DNA from: UBA6183 sp943372215
Lineage (GTDB): Bacteria > Bacteroidota > Bacteroidia > UKL13-3
Direction of reading: 5' to 3'
DNA: 64,000 bases
Assembly: GCA_943372215.1 (NCBI GenBank)
Contig: CALRXU020000002.1
Location: 124,001 to 188,000, forward strand
In this document: one piece after another, positions 17,809 to 27,200 of the stretch
Layout of the letters: each line of letters begins with the position of its first letter
Position numbering within the stretch: the first letter of the stretch is position 1
Made by a program: the position numbers and the translations under genes
The notes under the pieces: generated by a model
Databases searched by the model: none
What the model was told of the DNA's origin: nothing
Seen by the model: the letters and a program-made list of their open reading frames with translations, nothing else

Positions 17809-20748
17809 TTAAAACAACTTTTTTAAGGTGGTTTTATAATGATTCTCAACATCAATAGTGAGGTCCGCTTTCATCTTAAGCGCCCTCATTTTAATGTTGT
17901 TAATGCCCATGCCTGGTTTGGCTTCTCCATATGCCAGGCCATCACTGCTAATCTCCATAAACAACATTTTTGGGGTGATGTTAAGCACTATTTTAATGTT
18001 TTTTACCTGGCTGTGTTTAACAATATTATTAATGCTTTCCTTAAAAATTAAATACGTATTTTGTCTGGTAATCAAATCCAAAATGTTCTCCTGGTTGGTT
18101 ACTTCAGGATTAAACTCTACTTGAACATCTGTGTTTTCAAACATCATCAATAAATAATCACTCATGCGGTCCACCAAATTCACAACCTTATCATTCCGCC
18201 CGTCAATACTCCACACCACATCACGCATATTAGAAACCGCCTGACGGCTGGTTTCAGCAATTTGCTGCAATTGGTTATTGTTGTTGTTTTGGTTAACATG
18301 TTGCAGCACCTCAGCCTGCATACCAACCGCAGTTAATATGCTCCCAACTTCATCATGCAAATCGCTCGAAATTTGTAGCCTTAAATTAAACATGCGTTTT
18401 ACCTGATTTAATTTAATAAAGTAAAAACTCACTCCGGCAATTACAACAGCCAAAACCTCCAGCAAAATGAACCACCATTTTAAATACATCTTTTGGTCAA
18501 CAGATATGGTGATGAGTTGGGGCATTTCGCTCCAGTTACCCGTACTACCCGCTGATTTTAGCAGAAGCCTGTAAGTCCCCGCCTTTAATCCGGTTATTCT
18601 AAAGCTGTTTCTATTGCCCAAATAAACCCAATCATTATCCACGCCTTCCAGTTTGTAGGCGTAAACACATCTTTCCGGCTCGTGGTAATCAGCCATACCA
18701 AACTCAAACTCAATTACCTTATTATTATTGGGTATAAAAATATCAGGCAACAACTTGCTGTTGTAAATTGTGGTTTCTTCTTCTCCGTTTAATAAATAGA
18801 TTGAAGCAATAAATGGTGTTTTTAGCTTATTGTTATCTGCAAATGTTGGATTATGCCTTTTAATCTGGTTATAACCATTAATACCGCCAATAAATAAATC
18901 ACCGCTTGATGAGATAAAAGAAGCACCGTGGTTAAACTCATTATGGCTGATGCCCTGTTGTGTGTGGATATTGCTAAATGTTTTTGCCTCAGGGTTAAAT
19001 ACCGATAATCCGTAGTAGGTGCCAATGTAAAGCTTATTGTCCATTGGGGCAATGGAGGCTATATTGTCATCTGGTAACCCATCTTTAAAAGAGTAATTAA
19101 TATACTTTTTATCAGGGGTGATGCAAAAGATGCCATCTCCTAAAGTACCTGCCCACGCCATATTGGTTAACGTATCATAATACAAGCAGGTAACTTGTCT
19201 TTGCTTTAAATCTATCCAATCCACCACTTTAAAATTACTGCTACACTTAATAATACCCTTACTGGTGCATATCCAGTAAAATTCTTTTACACGGGTAATC
19301 TGAAAAATTTTGACATCGTTAAAATTGACAGAGTTATAGGTTAATGGAATACGTGTAAACGTTTCTTTTTTTGTGTTAAACAAGATTACACCTTCATATG
19401 TACCCAGCAGAATTTGAGGCTTATCCGGAATATTGTACATGGAGATAATGAACCTGTTATTAATTGGGTAGGTAGAAACTTTAAACCGCTTTTGTACCTT
19501 GGTTTTAATGTTATACTTAGATAGTCCACCCCCTTCAATACCAATCCAAAGCCAATCTTTATCAGCATTAATGCAGTATGGGATATAATCATCTACAGAG
19601 TCAAAAAGTACTTGTACCGCATTGTTATTTTGGTAGGGGTAGGGTATTTTAAACAGCCCTTTGTATGAGCCAAAGTAAAGGTCGCGATTTTCCGCTTCCA
19701 CCATACCCCGCACACTGTTTGATAATTCTCTTCTTGCCACTCCTTTTTCAACCGAGAAACGCGGATACAAGTGATTAGAAACATCAGCCTTAATTAAACC
19801 ATAATTTGTGCCAATCCAAAGCTGATCCTTAATACGGGTTTCCGTTATCCGAATAAGCCCTGATTCTTGTATTTTGTCAAAAATGTAACTAAAATCAGTT
19901 ACCTGATCTTCATTAAAATAATACAGCTCTTTCCTGTTACGGGCTTGCCAAACACCATTTTCCAATTCTTTGGCTTGGGTGTTTACATCTGTAAACAACT
20001 TATTATTAAACGGGATAAATTGGTTGGTTTGCGGCTTAAATGCAAACATCTCTAGTTTGTTCTTAACGGTAAGCCCAAACTTGGGTGTATAATAAATACC
20101 CATTATTTCAAATGGACACTTTTTGGCAAACGTAAATGTTAGGGTTAATGGGTTTAAACAAAAAATTTCATTGTTTGCGTTGCAAAACCAAACATCCCCA
20201 TGCCCATCAGTAGTGTAAACATAGGTTTTGCCAAATGACTTGTTTATGGGGTTCTTAAGTGTAGTAAAACGCCCAGTTGTATCCATAATCCAGATTTCCG
20301 ACTCTGTGCCATCAAATAAAATGCTTCCCGTATGCATCAGCAGCATCTGGTCAATGGCAATATTGGATGTACAGTGGTTTGGGCCAAGCGGCAAACAGAT
20401 TTTACGTGGGGTATAATTTTTACTGCTTAATTGGTAAAGGCCGCTGGTGCTACTTACCCAAATGGTGTTTTTAATCACCAATATGCTATTAATCATGTCA
20501 AAACCCAATGGGTGCGATGGGGCAATTTGTTTAAAATTCACAAAAGTTCGGCCATCGAAACGCACCAGACCTGTTAATGTGCCCAGCCAGATAAAACCTT
20601 CGGCATCTTCAGCAATAACGCGGATATGTTTGTTAGATAAGCCTTCGTTAACACCCCATGAGCGAATATTAGACAATTGGATGGGTTGGGCATGCAGTCC
20701 ACAAACCCATAAAAAACTACACAGAAAAAGGATGAACGTAATGCGCAT
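17809..20748 (-). CDS. Two-component sensor histidine kinase with beta-propeller and Y_Y_Y sensor domains
   Basis: This 979-residue protein has a signal peptide ending near LHAQP, then about 650 residues of Reg_prop-type beta-propeller repeats (GLSNKHIRVIAEDAEGFIWL, WIGIEGGGLSKY). A Y_Y_Y domain (GLKAGTYRLLLKSAG), one membrane helix and a HisKA_3 dimerisation helix SDLHDEVGSI with His near residue 798 follow. The HATPase part is FKESINNIVKHSQ and GMGINNIKMRA. This is the layout of hybrid carbohydrate sensors of Bacteroidota, but without a fused receiver; the receiver is the separate gene downstream. The periplasmic ligand is unknown, a glycan or surface signal being most likely. Confidence 0.9.
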   Translation of the reverse strand: MRITFILFLCSFLWVCGLHAQPIQLSNIRSWGVNEGLSNKHIRVIAEDAEGFIWLGTLTGLVRFDGRTFVNFKQIAPSHPLGFDMINSILVIKNTIWVSSTSGLYQLSSKNYTPRKICLPLGPNHCTSNIAIDQMLLMHTGSILFDGTESEIWIMDTTGRFTTLKNPINKSFGKTYVYTTDGHGDVWFCNANNEIFCLNPLTLTFTFAKKCPFEIMGIYYTPKFGLTVKNKLEMFAFKPQTNQFIPFNNKLFTDVNTQAKELENGVWQARNRKELYYFNEDQVTDFSYIFDKIQESGLIRITETRIKDQLWIGTNYGLIKADVSNHLYPRFSVEKGVARRELSNSVRGMVEAENRDLYFGSYKGLFKIPYPYQNNNAVQVLFDSVDDYIPYCINADKDWLWIGIEGGGLSKYNIKTKVQKRFKVSTYPINNRFIISMYNIPDKPQILLGTYEGVILFNTKKETFTRIPLTYNSVNFNDVKIFQITRVKEFYWICTSKGIIKCSSNFKVVDWIDLKQRQVTCLYYDTLTNMAWAGTLGDGIFCITPDKKYINYSFKDGLPDDNIASIAPMDNKLYIGTYYGLSVFNPEAKTFSNIHTQQGISHNEFNHGASFISSSGDLFIGGINGYNQIKRHNPTFADNNKLKTPFIASIYLLNGEEETTIYNSKLLPDIFIPNNNKVIEFEFGMADYHEPERCVYAYKLEGVDNDWVYLGNRNSFRITGLKAGTYRLLLKSAGSTGNWSEMPQLITISVDQKMYLKWWFILLEVLAVVIAGVSFYFIKLNQVKRMFNLRLQISSDLHDEVGSILTAVGMQAEVLQHVNQNNNNNQLQQIAETSRQAVSNMRDVVWSIDGRNDKVVNLVDRMSDYLLMMFENTDVQVEFNPEVTNQENILDLITRQNTYLIFKESINNIVKHSQVKNIKIVLNITPKMLFMEISSDGLAYGEAKPGMGINNIKMRALKMKADLTIDVENHYKTTLKKLF

Positions 20749-20786
20749 TAACCGTTAAACTCAACTACGATAATACTAAATAGCAA

Positions 20787-21122
20787 CTAAAGTTGTTGTT
20801 TCAATTGTGTTAAAAACTCCCGAACTTCTTTAAGTTTGGCAACCAACTCCGCTTTGTTGGCCATTTTTTTCTCGTCTTTTAAGGCTTCTTTAGCCCCTTC
20901 CAGGGTGTAGCCCTTTTGTTTTACCAAATAGTGAATGTATTGCAATAACTCAATATCCTTAAGGCTGTATTTGCGTGTGCCTTTGCTGGTTTTTAATGGC
21001 TTAAGCTGCGGAAATTCGGTTTCCCAGAAACGTATTAGGGAAGCGGCCTCGCCCAATTGGGTGGCAACTTCGCCAATGGTGAAATATTTTTTTTCTATTT
21101 CGGTCATTTTATTCGGATACAA
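20787..21122 (-). CDS. MerR-family transcriptional regulator
   Basis: The 111-residue protein has a winged helix MerR DNA-binding domain at residues 11-80 (YFTIGEVATQLGEAASLIRF, then YSLKDIELLQYIHYLVKQKG). A short coiled coil (AELVAKLKEVREFL) follows, and there is no sensor domain. Small MerR proteins of this type are common in Bacteroidota, often near alaS and M23 peptidase genes, which lie some 8 kb away here. An internal ATG (MTEIEKKY) is an alternative start. No cysteine-based metal site is present, so a metal sensor is unlikely. Confidence 0.85.
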   Translation of the reverse strand: MYPNKMTEIEKKYFTIGEVATQLGEAASLIRFWETEFPQLKPLKTSKGTRKYSLKDIELLQYIHYLVKQKGYTLEGAKEALKDEKKMANKAELVAKLKEVREFLTQLKQQL

Positions 21123-21273
21123 ACGTACACGTGATGCCTATTAATACGTGCCATTGTTTGCCAACAAATATAATTGAAGTTTATTACCCCACCACCCAAT
21201 TGCCTTATTCAGGAGTAAGAATAACCTGCAACAGGGGTTGCGTTTGTTTGATTTGGCATCATTGGTTAAACAA

Positions 21274-21314
21274 AACGCCCAAAGGCGGCCCTTTTGGGGC
21301 CGCCTTTGGGCGTT
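21274..21314 (-). terminator. Perfect 18-bp stem-loop, likely terminator of the OmpA gene
   Basis: Bases 21274-21291 and 21297-21314 are exact inverted repeats (arm AACGCCCAAAGGCGGCCC) around a 5-base loop. The hairpin starts 29 bases after the stop of the 21343-23271 gene on the minus strand and is followed on that strand by a short T-rich tail. Such a GC-rich stem in AT-rich DNA should end transcription of the type IX operon before the MerR gene. Confidence 0.75.
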
Positions 21315-21342
21315 AACTAGGATTGTATTGTAAACAGTTTTT

Positions 21343-23271
21343 CTATTTTGATTCTACGATTAAAAACTCTGTATTCCGTTGCACTTGGTATTCATTATCC
21401 GTGCAATTGGTTACGTTGTCGTTTTCGCAGGGGCAGGTAGTTGAGAGCTGGGTTTCTCCATACCCTCTGCCTGAAATTCTCATGGGTTTTGCAATGCGTT
21501 TTTTGATGTATTTTAAAGTAGCCGCAGCCCTTTGGTTTGATAAGATGAGGTTGTACCGTTGGGTTGCCCTGCAATCGGTGTACGAACTCAACTTTACCAC
21601 CATGTTTGGATACTCGTTCATGATGCTTACAATCTTGTCCAATTCTATTTTGGCGTCCTCTCGTATATCAGACTTATTCAAATCAAAGTATATTTCATTC
21701 AACTCCAATATTTGTGTTAAATTGGCTTTGGGTTTTATTTGTTCTGCAATAGGTGGTTTTAAAAGAGTGATGTTTGCAATGATAACAGAGTCAATGGTTG
21801 AAGTAGATGCAATGGCTTTCCCATCTAAATAATTGCTGTTTTTTCCTACCAGACTGTAGTTTTTATCAGCTTCCACTTTAAACGCATAAGTCCCTTTTTC
21901 ATTGGTTAAAAAGCTATCAATTCTTTTATCAGTTGCATCAAACAAGGTTACAACCACATTATTAATTGGGCTGCCATTTTTTTGCATCGCAACTCCTTTA
22001 ATGCTTTTGTTCTTTAGGTTGTTGGGCATTTCAAACGAGTAAATGTCGTCAGAGCCTTTGCCACTGCTTCTGTTGGAAGCAAAATACCCTTTGGTCATTT
22101 TATCATTAACTATGGCAGAAAAATCATCATCAATTGAGTTTAATGGCACACCCGGATTAATTGGATAGCCTACTTCAGCTCCATTGAGTTGACTCATAAA
22201 CACATCAAGACCGCCTAAGCCGTATCTGCCATCAGAGGCAAAAAACAACATGTTGCTGTTCTCTTCAAAAAACGGAAAAATTTCATCGCCTTCTGTGTTT
22301 ATTTTATTACCTAAATTTTCAGGTTTTGACCATGCGCCACTGCTGGTTTTGGAAGTTCTATAAATATCTGCTTTGCCAAAACCACCCGGCATATTGCTGG
22401 CAAAATAAAGGGTGTTACCATTGGCTGATAAGCTGGGATGCCCAACAGAGTAAGCCGTATTGTTATAAGCAAAAGCTTCTGGTTCCGACCATTTGCCATC
22501 TGTGTTTGTGCTAAAAAACAGTTGCAATTCCACAACCCTGTCTTTGCTTTTATCATCATAGTTGTTTCTGGTAAATGCAATGGTTTTGCCATCTTTACTA
22601 AAGCTTGCCGGGCCATCATGCATTTTGCCATTTAGTTCAGCACTAAAATTAGTTGGGTTGGTTAATTGTCCTTGGTTTACATCCGCTACATACATATCTA
22701 AGTAAGGTTGTTTATGCCAATTGTCCTCTTTAGGAAAGGCTTTTCCATCAGCCCTGCTTGATGCAAAAACGATTTTATCTTTATAATAAGCGGGGCCAAA
22801 GTCTTCTGCATTGGTGTTTGTATTCTGGGGGGTAACTTTAAATACCTTGTTATCAATTAGCCAAATAGCATACTGTTGTTTGTTGGTATTGTAGTCAATT
22901 GCGCGCAAATCATTCGGTTTAACAGCGGCAAATTTATCCATCCATAAAATGGATTGACTTTGTTTACCATTGTTTTTGAGTACTTGTGCATAGTTGTAAA
23001 AATCCTCAGGAATAATCTCGTTTGAAGAATTGATGTAAGTATTGTATACGGAATCTGCTTGCAAATCCTTATTCATTTTATGGTAGCTCATGGCCAAGTT
23101 TCGGCTGCCTGCAATGGTTAAATATTTGGTGTTGGAGTAAGCACTTATGGCTTTGTCATAAGAGTAACTAAAGGCATATTTATCGCCTAACCGTTCCTTA
23201 CTCGACTTGGATTGCGCATTTGCCTGGAAGCTAGCTGCCAGCAAAAACATGATGGGTATAATTATTTTCAT
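21343..23271 (-). CDS. OmpA-family outer-membrane protein with TPR-like, PD40 and carboxypeptidase-regulatory domains
   Basis: The 642-residue protein has a signal peptide (cleavage near ANAQS), helical TPR-like repeats over residues 25-130 and PD40 beta-propeller repeats over about 150-400 (GPAYYKDKIVFASSRADG, GHPSLSANGNTLYFASNMPG). A CarboxypepD-regulatory segment covers about 410-500, and a C-terminal OmpA peptidoglycan-binding domain about 520-642 (EIYFDLNKSDIREDA). This is the PorE-like architecture of type IX secretion-associated proteins. It is third in a minus-strand operon after the adhesin and the SprF-like gene, separated from the latter by 19 bases. It probably anchors the SprF/adhesin complex to the cell wall. 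Confidence 0.88.
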   Translation of the reverse strand: MKIIIPIMFLLAASFQANAQSKSSKERLGDKYAFSYSYDKAISAYSNTKYLTIAGSRNLAMSYHKMNKDLQADSVYNTYINSSNEIIPEDFYNYAQVLKNNGKQSQSILWMDKFAAVKPNDLRAIDYNTNKQQYAIWLIDNKVFKVTPQNTNTNAEDFGPAYYKDKIVFASSRADGKAFPKEDNWHKQPYLDMYVADVNQGQLTNPTNFSAELNGKMHDGPASFSKDGKTIAFTRNNYDDKSKDRVVELQLFFSTNTDGKWSEPEAFAYNNTAYSVGHPSLSANGNTLYFASNMPGGFGKADIYRTSKTSSGAWSKPENLGNKINTEGDEIFPFFEENSNMLFFASDGRYGLGGLDVFMSQLNGAEVGYPINPGVPLNSIDDDFSAIVNDKMTKGYFASNRSSGKGSDDIYSFEMPNNLKNKSIKGVAMQKNGSPINNVVVTLFDATDKRIDSFLTNEKGTYAFKVEADKNYSLVGKNSNYLDGKAIASTSTIDSVIIANITLLKPPIAEQIKPKANLTQILELNEIYFDLNKSDIREDAKIELDKIVSIMNEYPNMVVKLSSYTDCRATQRYNLILSNQRAAATLKYIKKRIAKPMRISGRGYGETQLSTTCPCENDNVTNCTDNEYQVQRNTEFLIVESK

Positions 23272-23290
23272 ATGTAGTTGTTTTATCAGG

Positions 23291-24232
23291 TTAAAAATAT
23301 CTTGGTGAGTGTATTTGTTTCTTGTTATTCAGTAAGAAGTCATAGCGCAATACAATCTCGTGGCTTCCATTGTTGTATGTTGAACTCTTTAATCCGTAAG
23401 ACCAATCATAGGAATAACCTAAGTGCAATTGTTTGGCAATATCAAACCCAACCAAAACGCCTATGGCATCGTTGGAGCGGAACATGGCACCCAACAAAAA
23501 AACATCCGAAATAACAAATGCTGCTGTCAAGTCAGCTTGTATGGGCACACCACTGGTAACTTTTACCAATGTAGTAGGTTTAAAGGCCAAATTACTGCCT
23601 AATTTAAGCATGGTTCCTGCTATTAAAAAGTAGTGCCGTTGTTCCTTTCCTTCTACTGTAGTTCCTTTAGCGTCTTTTACATTTGAATACGTATTTTGTA
23701 ATAAGTTTGGCACAGACACTCCAGTATAAAACCGTTCTCTTGAATAATAAGCCCCAAAGCCAAAATCAGGGGTTATTTTATTATTGATGTTGTTAAGGTA
23801 GATAGGATCATTTTGTTGGTCTAAATTAAGCTTACTTAAATTTGCCTTAAACATATTCACACCACCACTTAAACCTAAAGCTAATTTCGAGCTTCGGTTT
23901 AACTGCATCATGTAAGCAAAATTGGCACTTACTGCTGAGTTGTTGATGGGGCCAATTTTATCATTCATTACGGCCAATCCCAACCCGATTTTTTGGTTGG
24001 TAAGTGGCGCATGTAAAGTTAATGTTTGTGTAGTAGGTGCTCCCTCAAATCCTACCCATTGCGACCTATGCAGTGCAGTTACGGTTAGTGCATCTCTGCT
24101 GCCTGCATAAGCAGGGTTAATTACCAAGGTGTTGTACATGTAATGCGTGTACATGGGCATTTGTTGTGCATAGGTGCTAAAACCGATAACGGTTAAAACA
24201 ACCAGCGATGCTATTCTATTCAATTTTTTCAT
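23291..24232 (-). CDS. PorP/SprF-family type IX secretion outer-membrane protein
   Basis: This 313-residue beta-barrel protein has a signal peptide (VVLTVIGFSTYAQ) and the family signature MPMYTHYMYNTLVINPAYAG, followed by ALHRSQWVGFEGAPTT. Members such as SprF are needed to export and hold particular type B C-terminal-domain adhesins on the surface (known for SprB/SprF of Flavobacterium johnsoniae). It lies 32 bases after a 1446-residue adhesin that carries such a domain, so it is very likely that adhesin's dedicated partner. Length is typical of the family. Confidence 0.92.
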   Translation of the reverse strand: MKKLNRIASLVVLTVIGFSTYAQQMPMYTHYMYNTLVINPAYAGSRDALTVTALHRSQWVGFEGAPTTQTLTLHAPLTNQKIGLGLAVMNDKIGPINNSAVSANFAYMMQLNRSSKLALGLSGGVNMFKANLSKLNLDQQNDPIYLNNINNKITPDFGFGAYYSRERFYTGVSVPNLLQNTYSNVKDAKGTTVEGKEQRHYFLIAGTMLKLGSNLAFKPTTLVKVTSGVPIQADLTAAFVISDVFLLGAMFRSNDAIGVLVGFDIAKQLHLGYSYDWSYGLKSSTYNNGSHEIVLRYDFLLNNKKQIHSPRYF

Positions 24233-24264
24233 GATACGTTGTAGTTTATTTTGTTGTATTAAAA

Positions 24265-27200
24265 TTATTTATTCAGGTAAATGGTTCCTTTTTTAACGGT
24301 TGAGCCATCACCTAAATCCAACACCAAAAAGTAAACACCTATTGGTAAATCTGCACCGCCCGCATTGATAGAAGAAGTTGACTTACCTCCCCAATCATTG
24401 TTATAAGGGCTACTTTCAAATACCAAGCTTCCCCAGCGGTTAAATACTTTTATGGAATTATTGCTGTAGTTTTCTAAGCCTCTTATCACATACCAATCAT
24501 TCACCCCATCTCCATTTGGCGAAAAGCCCTCAGGAATGTTTAACGAGATGTTTGGACATTCAATTACACTGATGTTTACAGCAACAGTAGGCGAGTTGCA
24601 GGTGTTTTGAGTAACTATCAAATAGTAAAATCCTGAATCGGCAAAGGTTGCTGCTGATACCGTAGGGTTTTGACTTGAAGAAGAATAGCCGTTAGGTCCT
24701 GACCAGCTATAAGTAGCATTAGGTAAAGGTTGAGCCGTTAAATTAATAGGTTTACCTATACAAACAGGCGAAGTGCCTGATGCCACAGCAACCGGAATTT
24801 CATTGGCAGTTAATGAAACATCCACTGAAGTATCAGCCGATAAACAACCACCAGTTATGATCACATTGTAGTTGTTGGCCGCATCAGCAACACCAATTGG
24901 GTTAATTACCAGGTTATTGGTTGTTACCCCTGAAGTATTGCCGCTGTTAATTAGGTTCACATTTCCTTTACGCCATTGGTAAGTAATTATTCCAGACCCT
25001 GATGCAGTTACATTGAAACTAATCAGATTACCAACACAAGTGGCTTGGTTTGTTGGTTCGGTAGTAATAACTGCCGATGTGCTTATGTTTAATGAAACAT
25101 TGACAGAAGTAACCGTTGAAGGACAAGTTGCACTTGTTACAAGCACACGATAATTATCAGCTGAATCAATTGCCCCGGCAGGATTAATGGTAAGTACAGC
25201 AGTAAAAACACCTGAAATATTGCCACCATTAATCAAATTACTATTTCCTTTACGCCATTGATAATTTAAGCCTGAACCCGTGGCCACAACTGAAAAACTG
25301 GCTAGATTTCCTTCGCATATCGTTTGGCTTGCAGGCTGCACGCTAATAATGGCTGCTGGTGAGTTAACCGTGAGTGATACATTGACTGAGGTATCCTTAA
25401 AGTTACATAAATCAGTAACTATAACATCATAATCATTGGCTGTATCTGCTATGTTTACGGGATTTAAAGTTAACGTACTTGTGTTGGCTCCAGTGATGTT
25501 TCCAGTATTTGTTAAATTCACATTCCCTTTACGCCACTGGTAAGTTAATCCTGCACCCGAAGCTGCTACTATAAAACTAACCGAATTTCCAGTACAAGTT
25601 ATTTGGTTGCTAGGCTCTGTGGTGATTACCGTTTGGTTGTTGATGAACAACGCCACATTTGCAGAAGTATCTTTAGGGTTACAAGTGCCTGAAACAATTA
25701 CACGATAATTAGAAGCGGTATCAGCAAAAGTAGGAACATTAAAAGTAAGCGTATCATCAGTAACACCTGAAATATTTCCACTGTTAATTAAATTGATATT
25801 TCCTTTTTGCCATTGGTAAGTTAATCCAGCACCCGAAGCTGCTACTATAAAACTAACCGAATTTCCAGTACAAGTTATTTGATTGGTAGGCTCTGTGATG
25901 ATTACTGTTTGGTTGTTTATCAGTAACGACACATTTACAGAAGTATCTTTAGGGTTACAAGTACCTGAAACAATCACACGATAGTTAGAAGCGGTATCGG
26001 CAAAGGTCGGAACATTAAAAGTAAGCGTATCATCAGTAACACCCGAAATATTTCCACTGTTAATTAAATTGATATTTCCTTTTTGCCACTGATAAGTTAA
26101 TCCCGCACCCGAAGCAGCAACCACAAAACGAATTGGATTTCCTAAACAGCTTGCTTGGTTGGTAGGTTCTGTAACAATTACTGTTTGGTTGTTTATCAGT
26201 AACGACACATTTACAGAAGTGTCTTTAGGGTTACAAGTGCCTGAAACAATCACACGATAGTTAGAAGCGGTATCAGCAAAAGTGGTGGCATTAAAGGTAA
26301 GCGTATCATCAGTAACACCTGAAATGTTTCCACTGTTAATTAAATTGATATTTCCTTTTTGCCACTGATAAGTTAATCCAACGCCATTGGCTTTTACCAC
26401 AAAACGAACTGGACTTCCAATACAACTTGCTTGGTTGGTAGGTTCGGTAGTAATTACTGTTTGGTTGTTTATCCGTAACGACACATTTACAGAAGTATCT
26501 TTAGGATTACAAGTGCCTGAAACAATCACACGATAGTTAAAAGCGGTATCCGCAAAGGTGGTGGCATTAAAGGTAAGCGTATCATCAGTAACACCCGAAA
26601 TGTTTCCACTGTTAATTAAGTTTACATTCCCTTTTTGCCACTGGTAGGTTAAATTTGTACCCGTTGCTTTCACTATAAATGAAGCCGCACTGCCCAAACA
26701 ACTATTTTGGCTAGATGGTTCAACACTGATTTCCGTGTTGTTTAAATAAAATGAAGCATTGTTGGAAGTATCTTTAGGCGAACAAATGCCCGAAACAATC
26801 ACATTATAATTTGATGCAGTATCACTTATTGTGGCTCCGTTTATGGTAAGCGTATCGCTGGTTGCACCTTGTATGTGTATGCCATTAATCAGGTTTACGG
26901 TTCCTTTACGCCATTGGTAAGTAAGTCCCGTTCCTGTGGAGGCAACAATAAACCTCACCACAGCACCTGCACAAGCGGTTTGGCTATTGGGTTCTGTAAT
27001 AATGATTGGGGCGTTTATTCTTAACCAGACATTATCAGTTGTATCACTAGGACTTACATTGCCAATAATCACCACATTATAGTTTGATGCGGTATCGGCA
27101 TAAGTAACAGGGAAAATGGTTAATGTATCGTTGTTAACCCCTGAAATGGTTAAACCATTTACCAAATCAATGTTCCCTCTGCGCCATTTATAGGTTAAAT

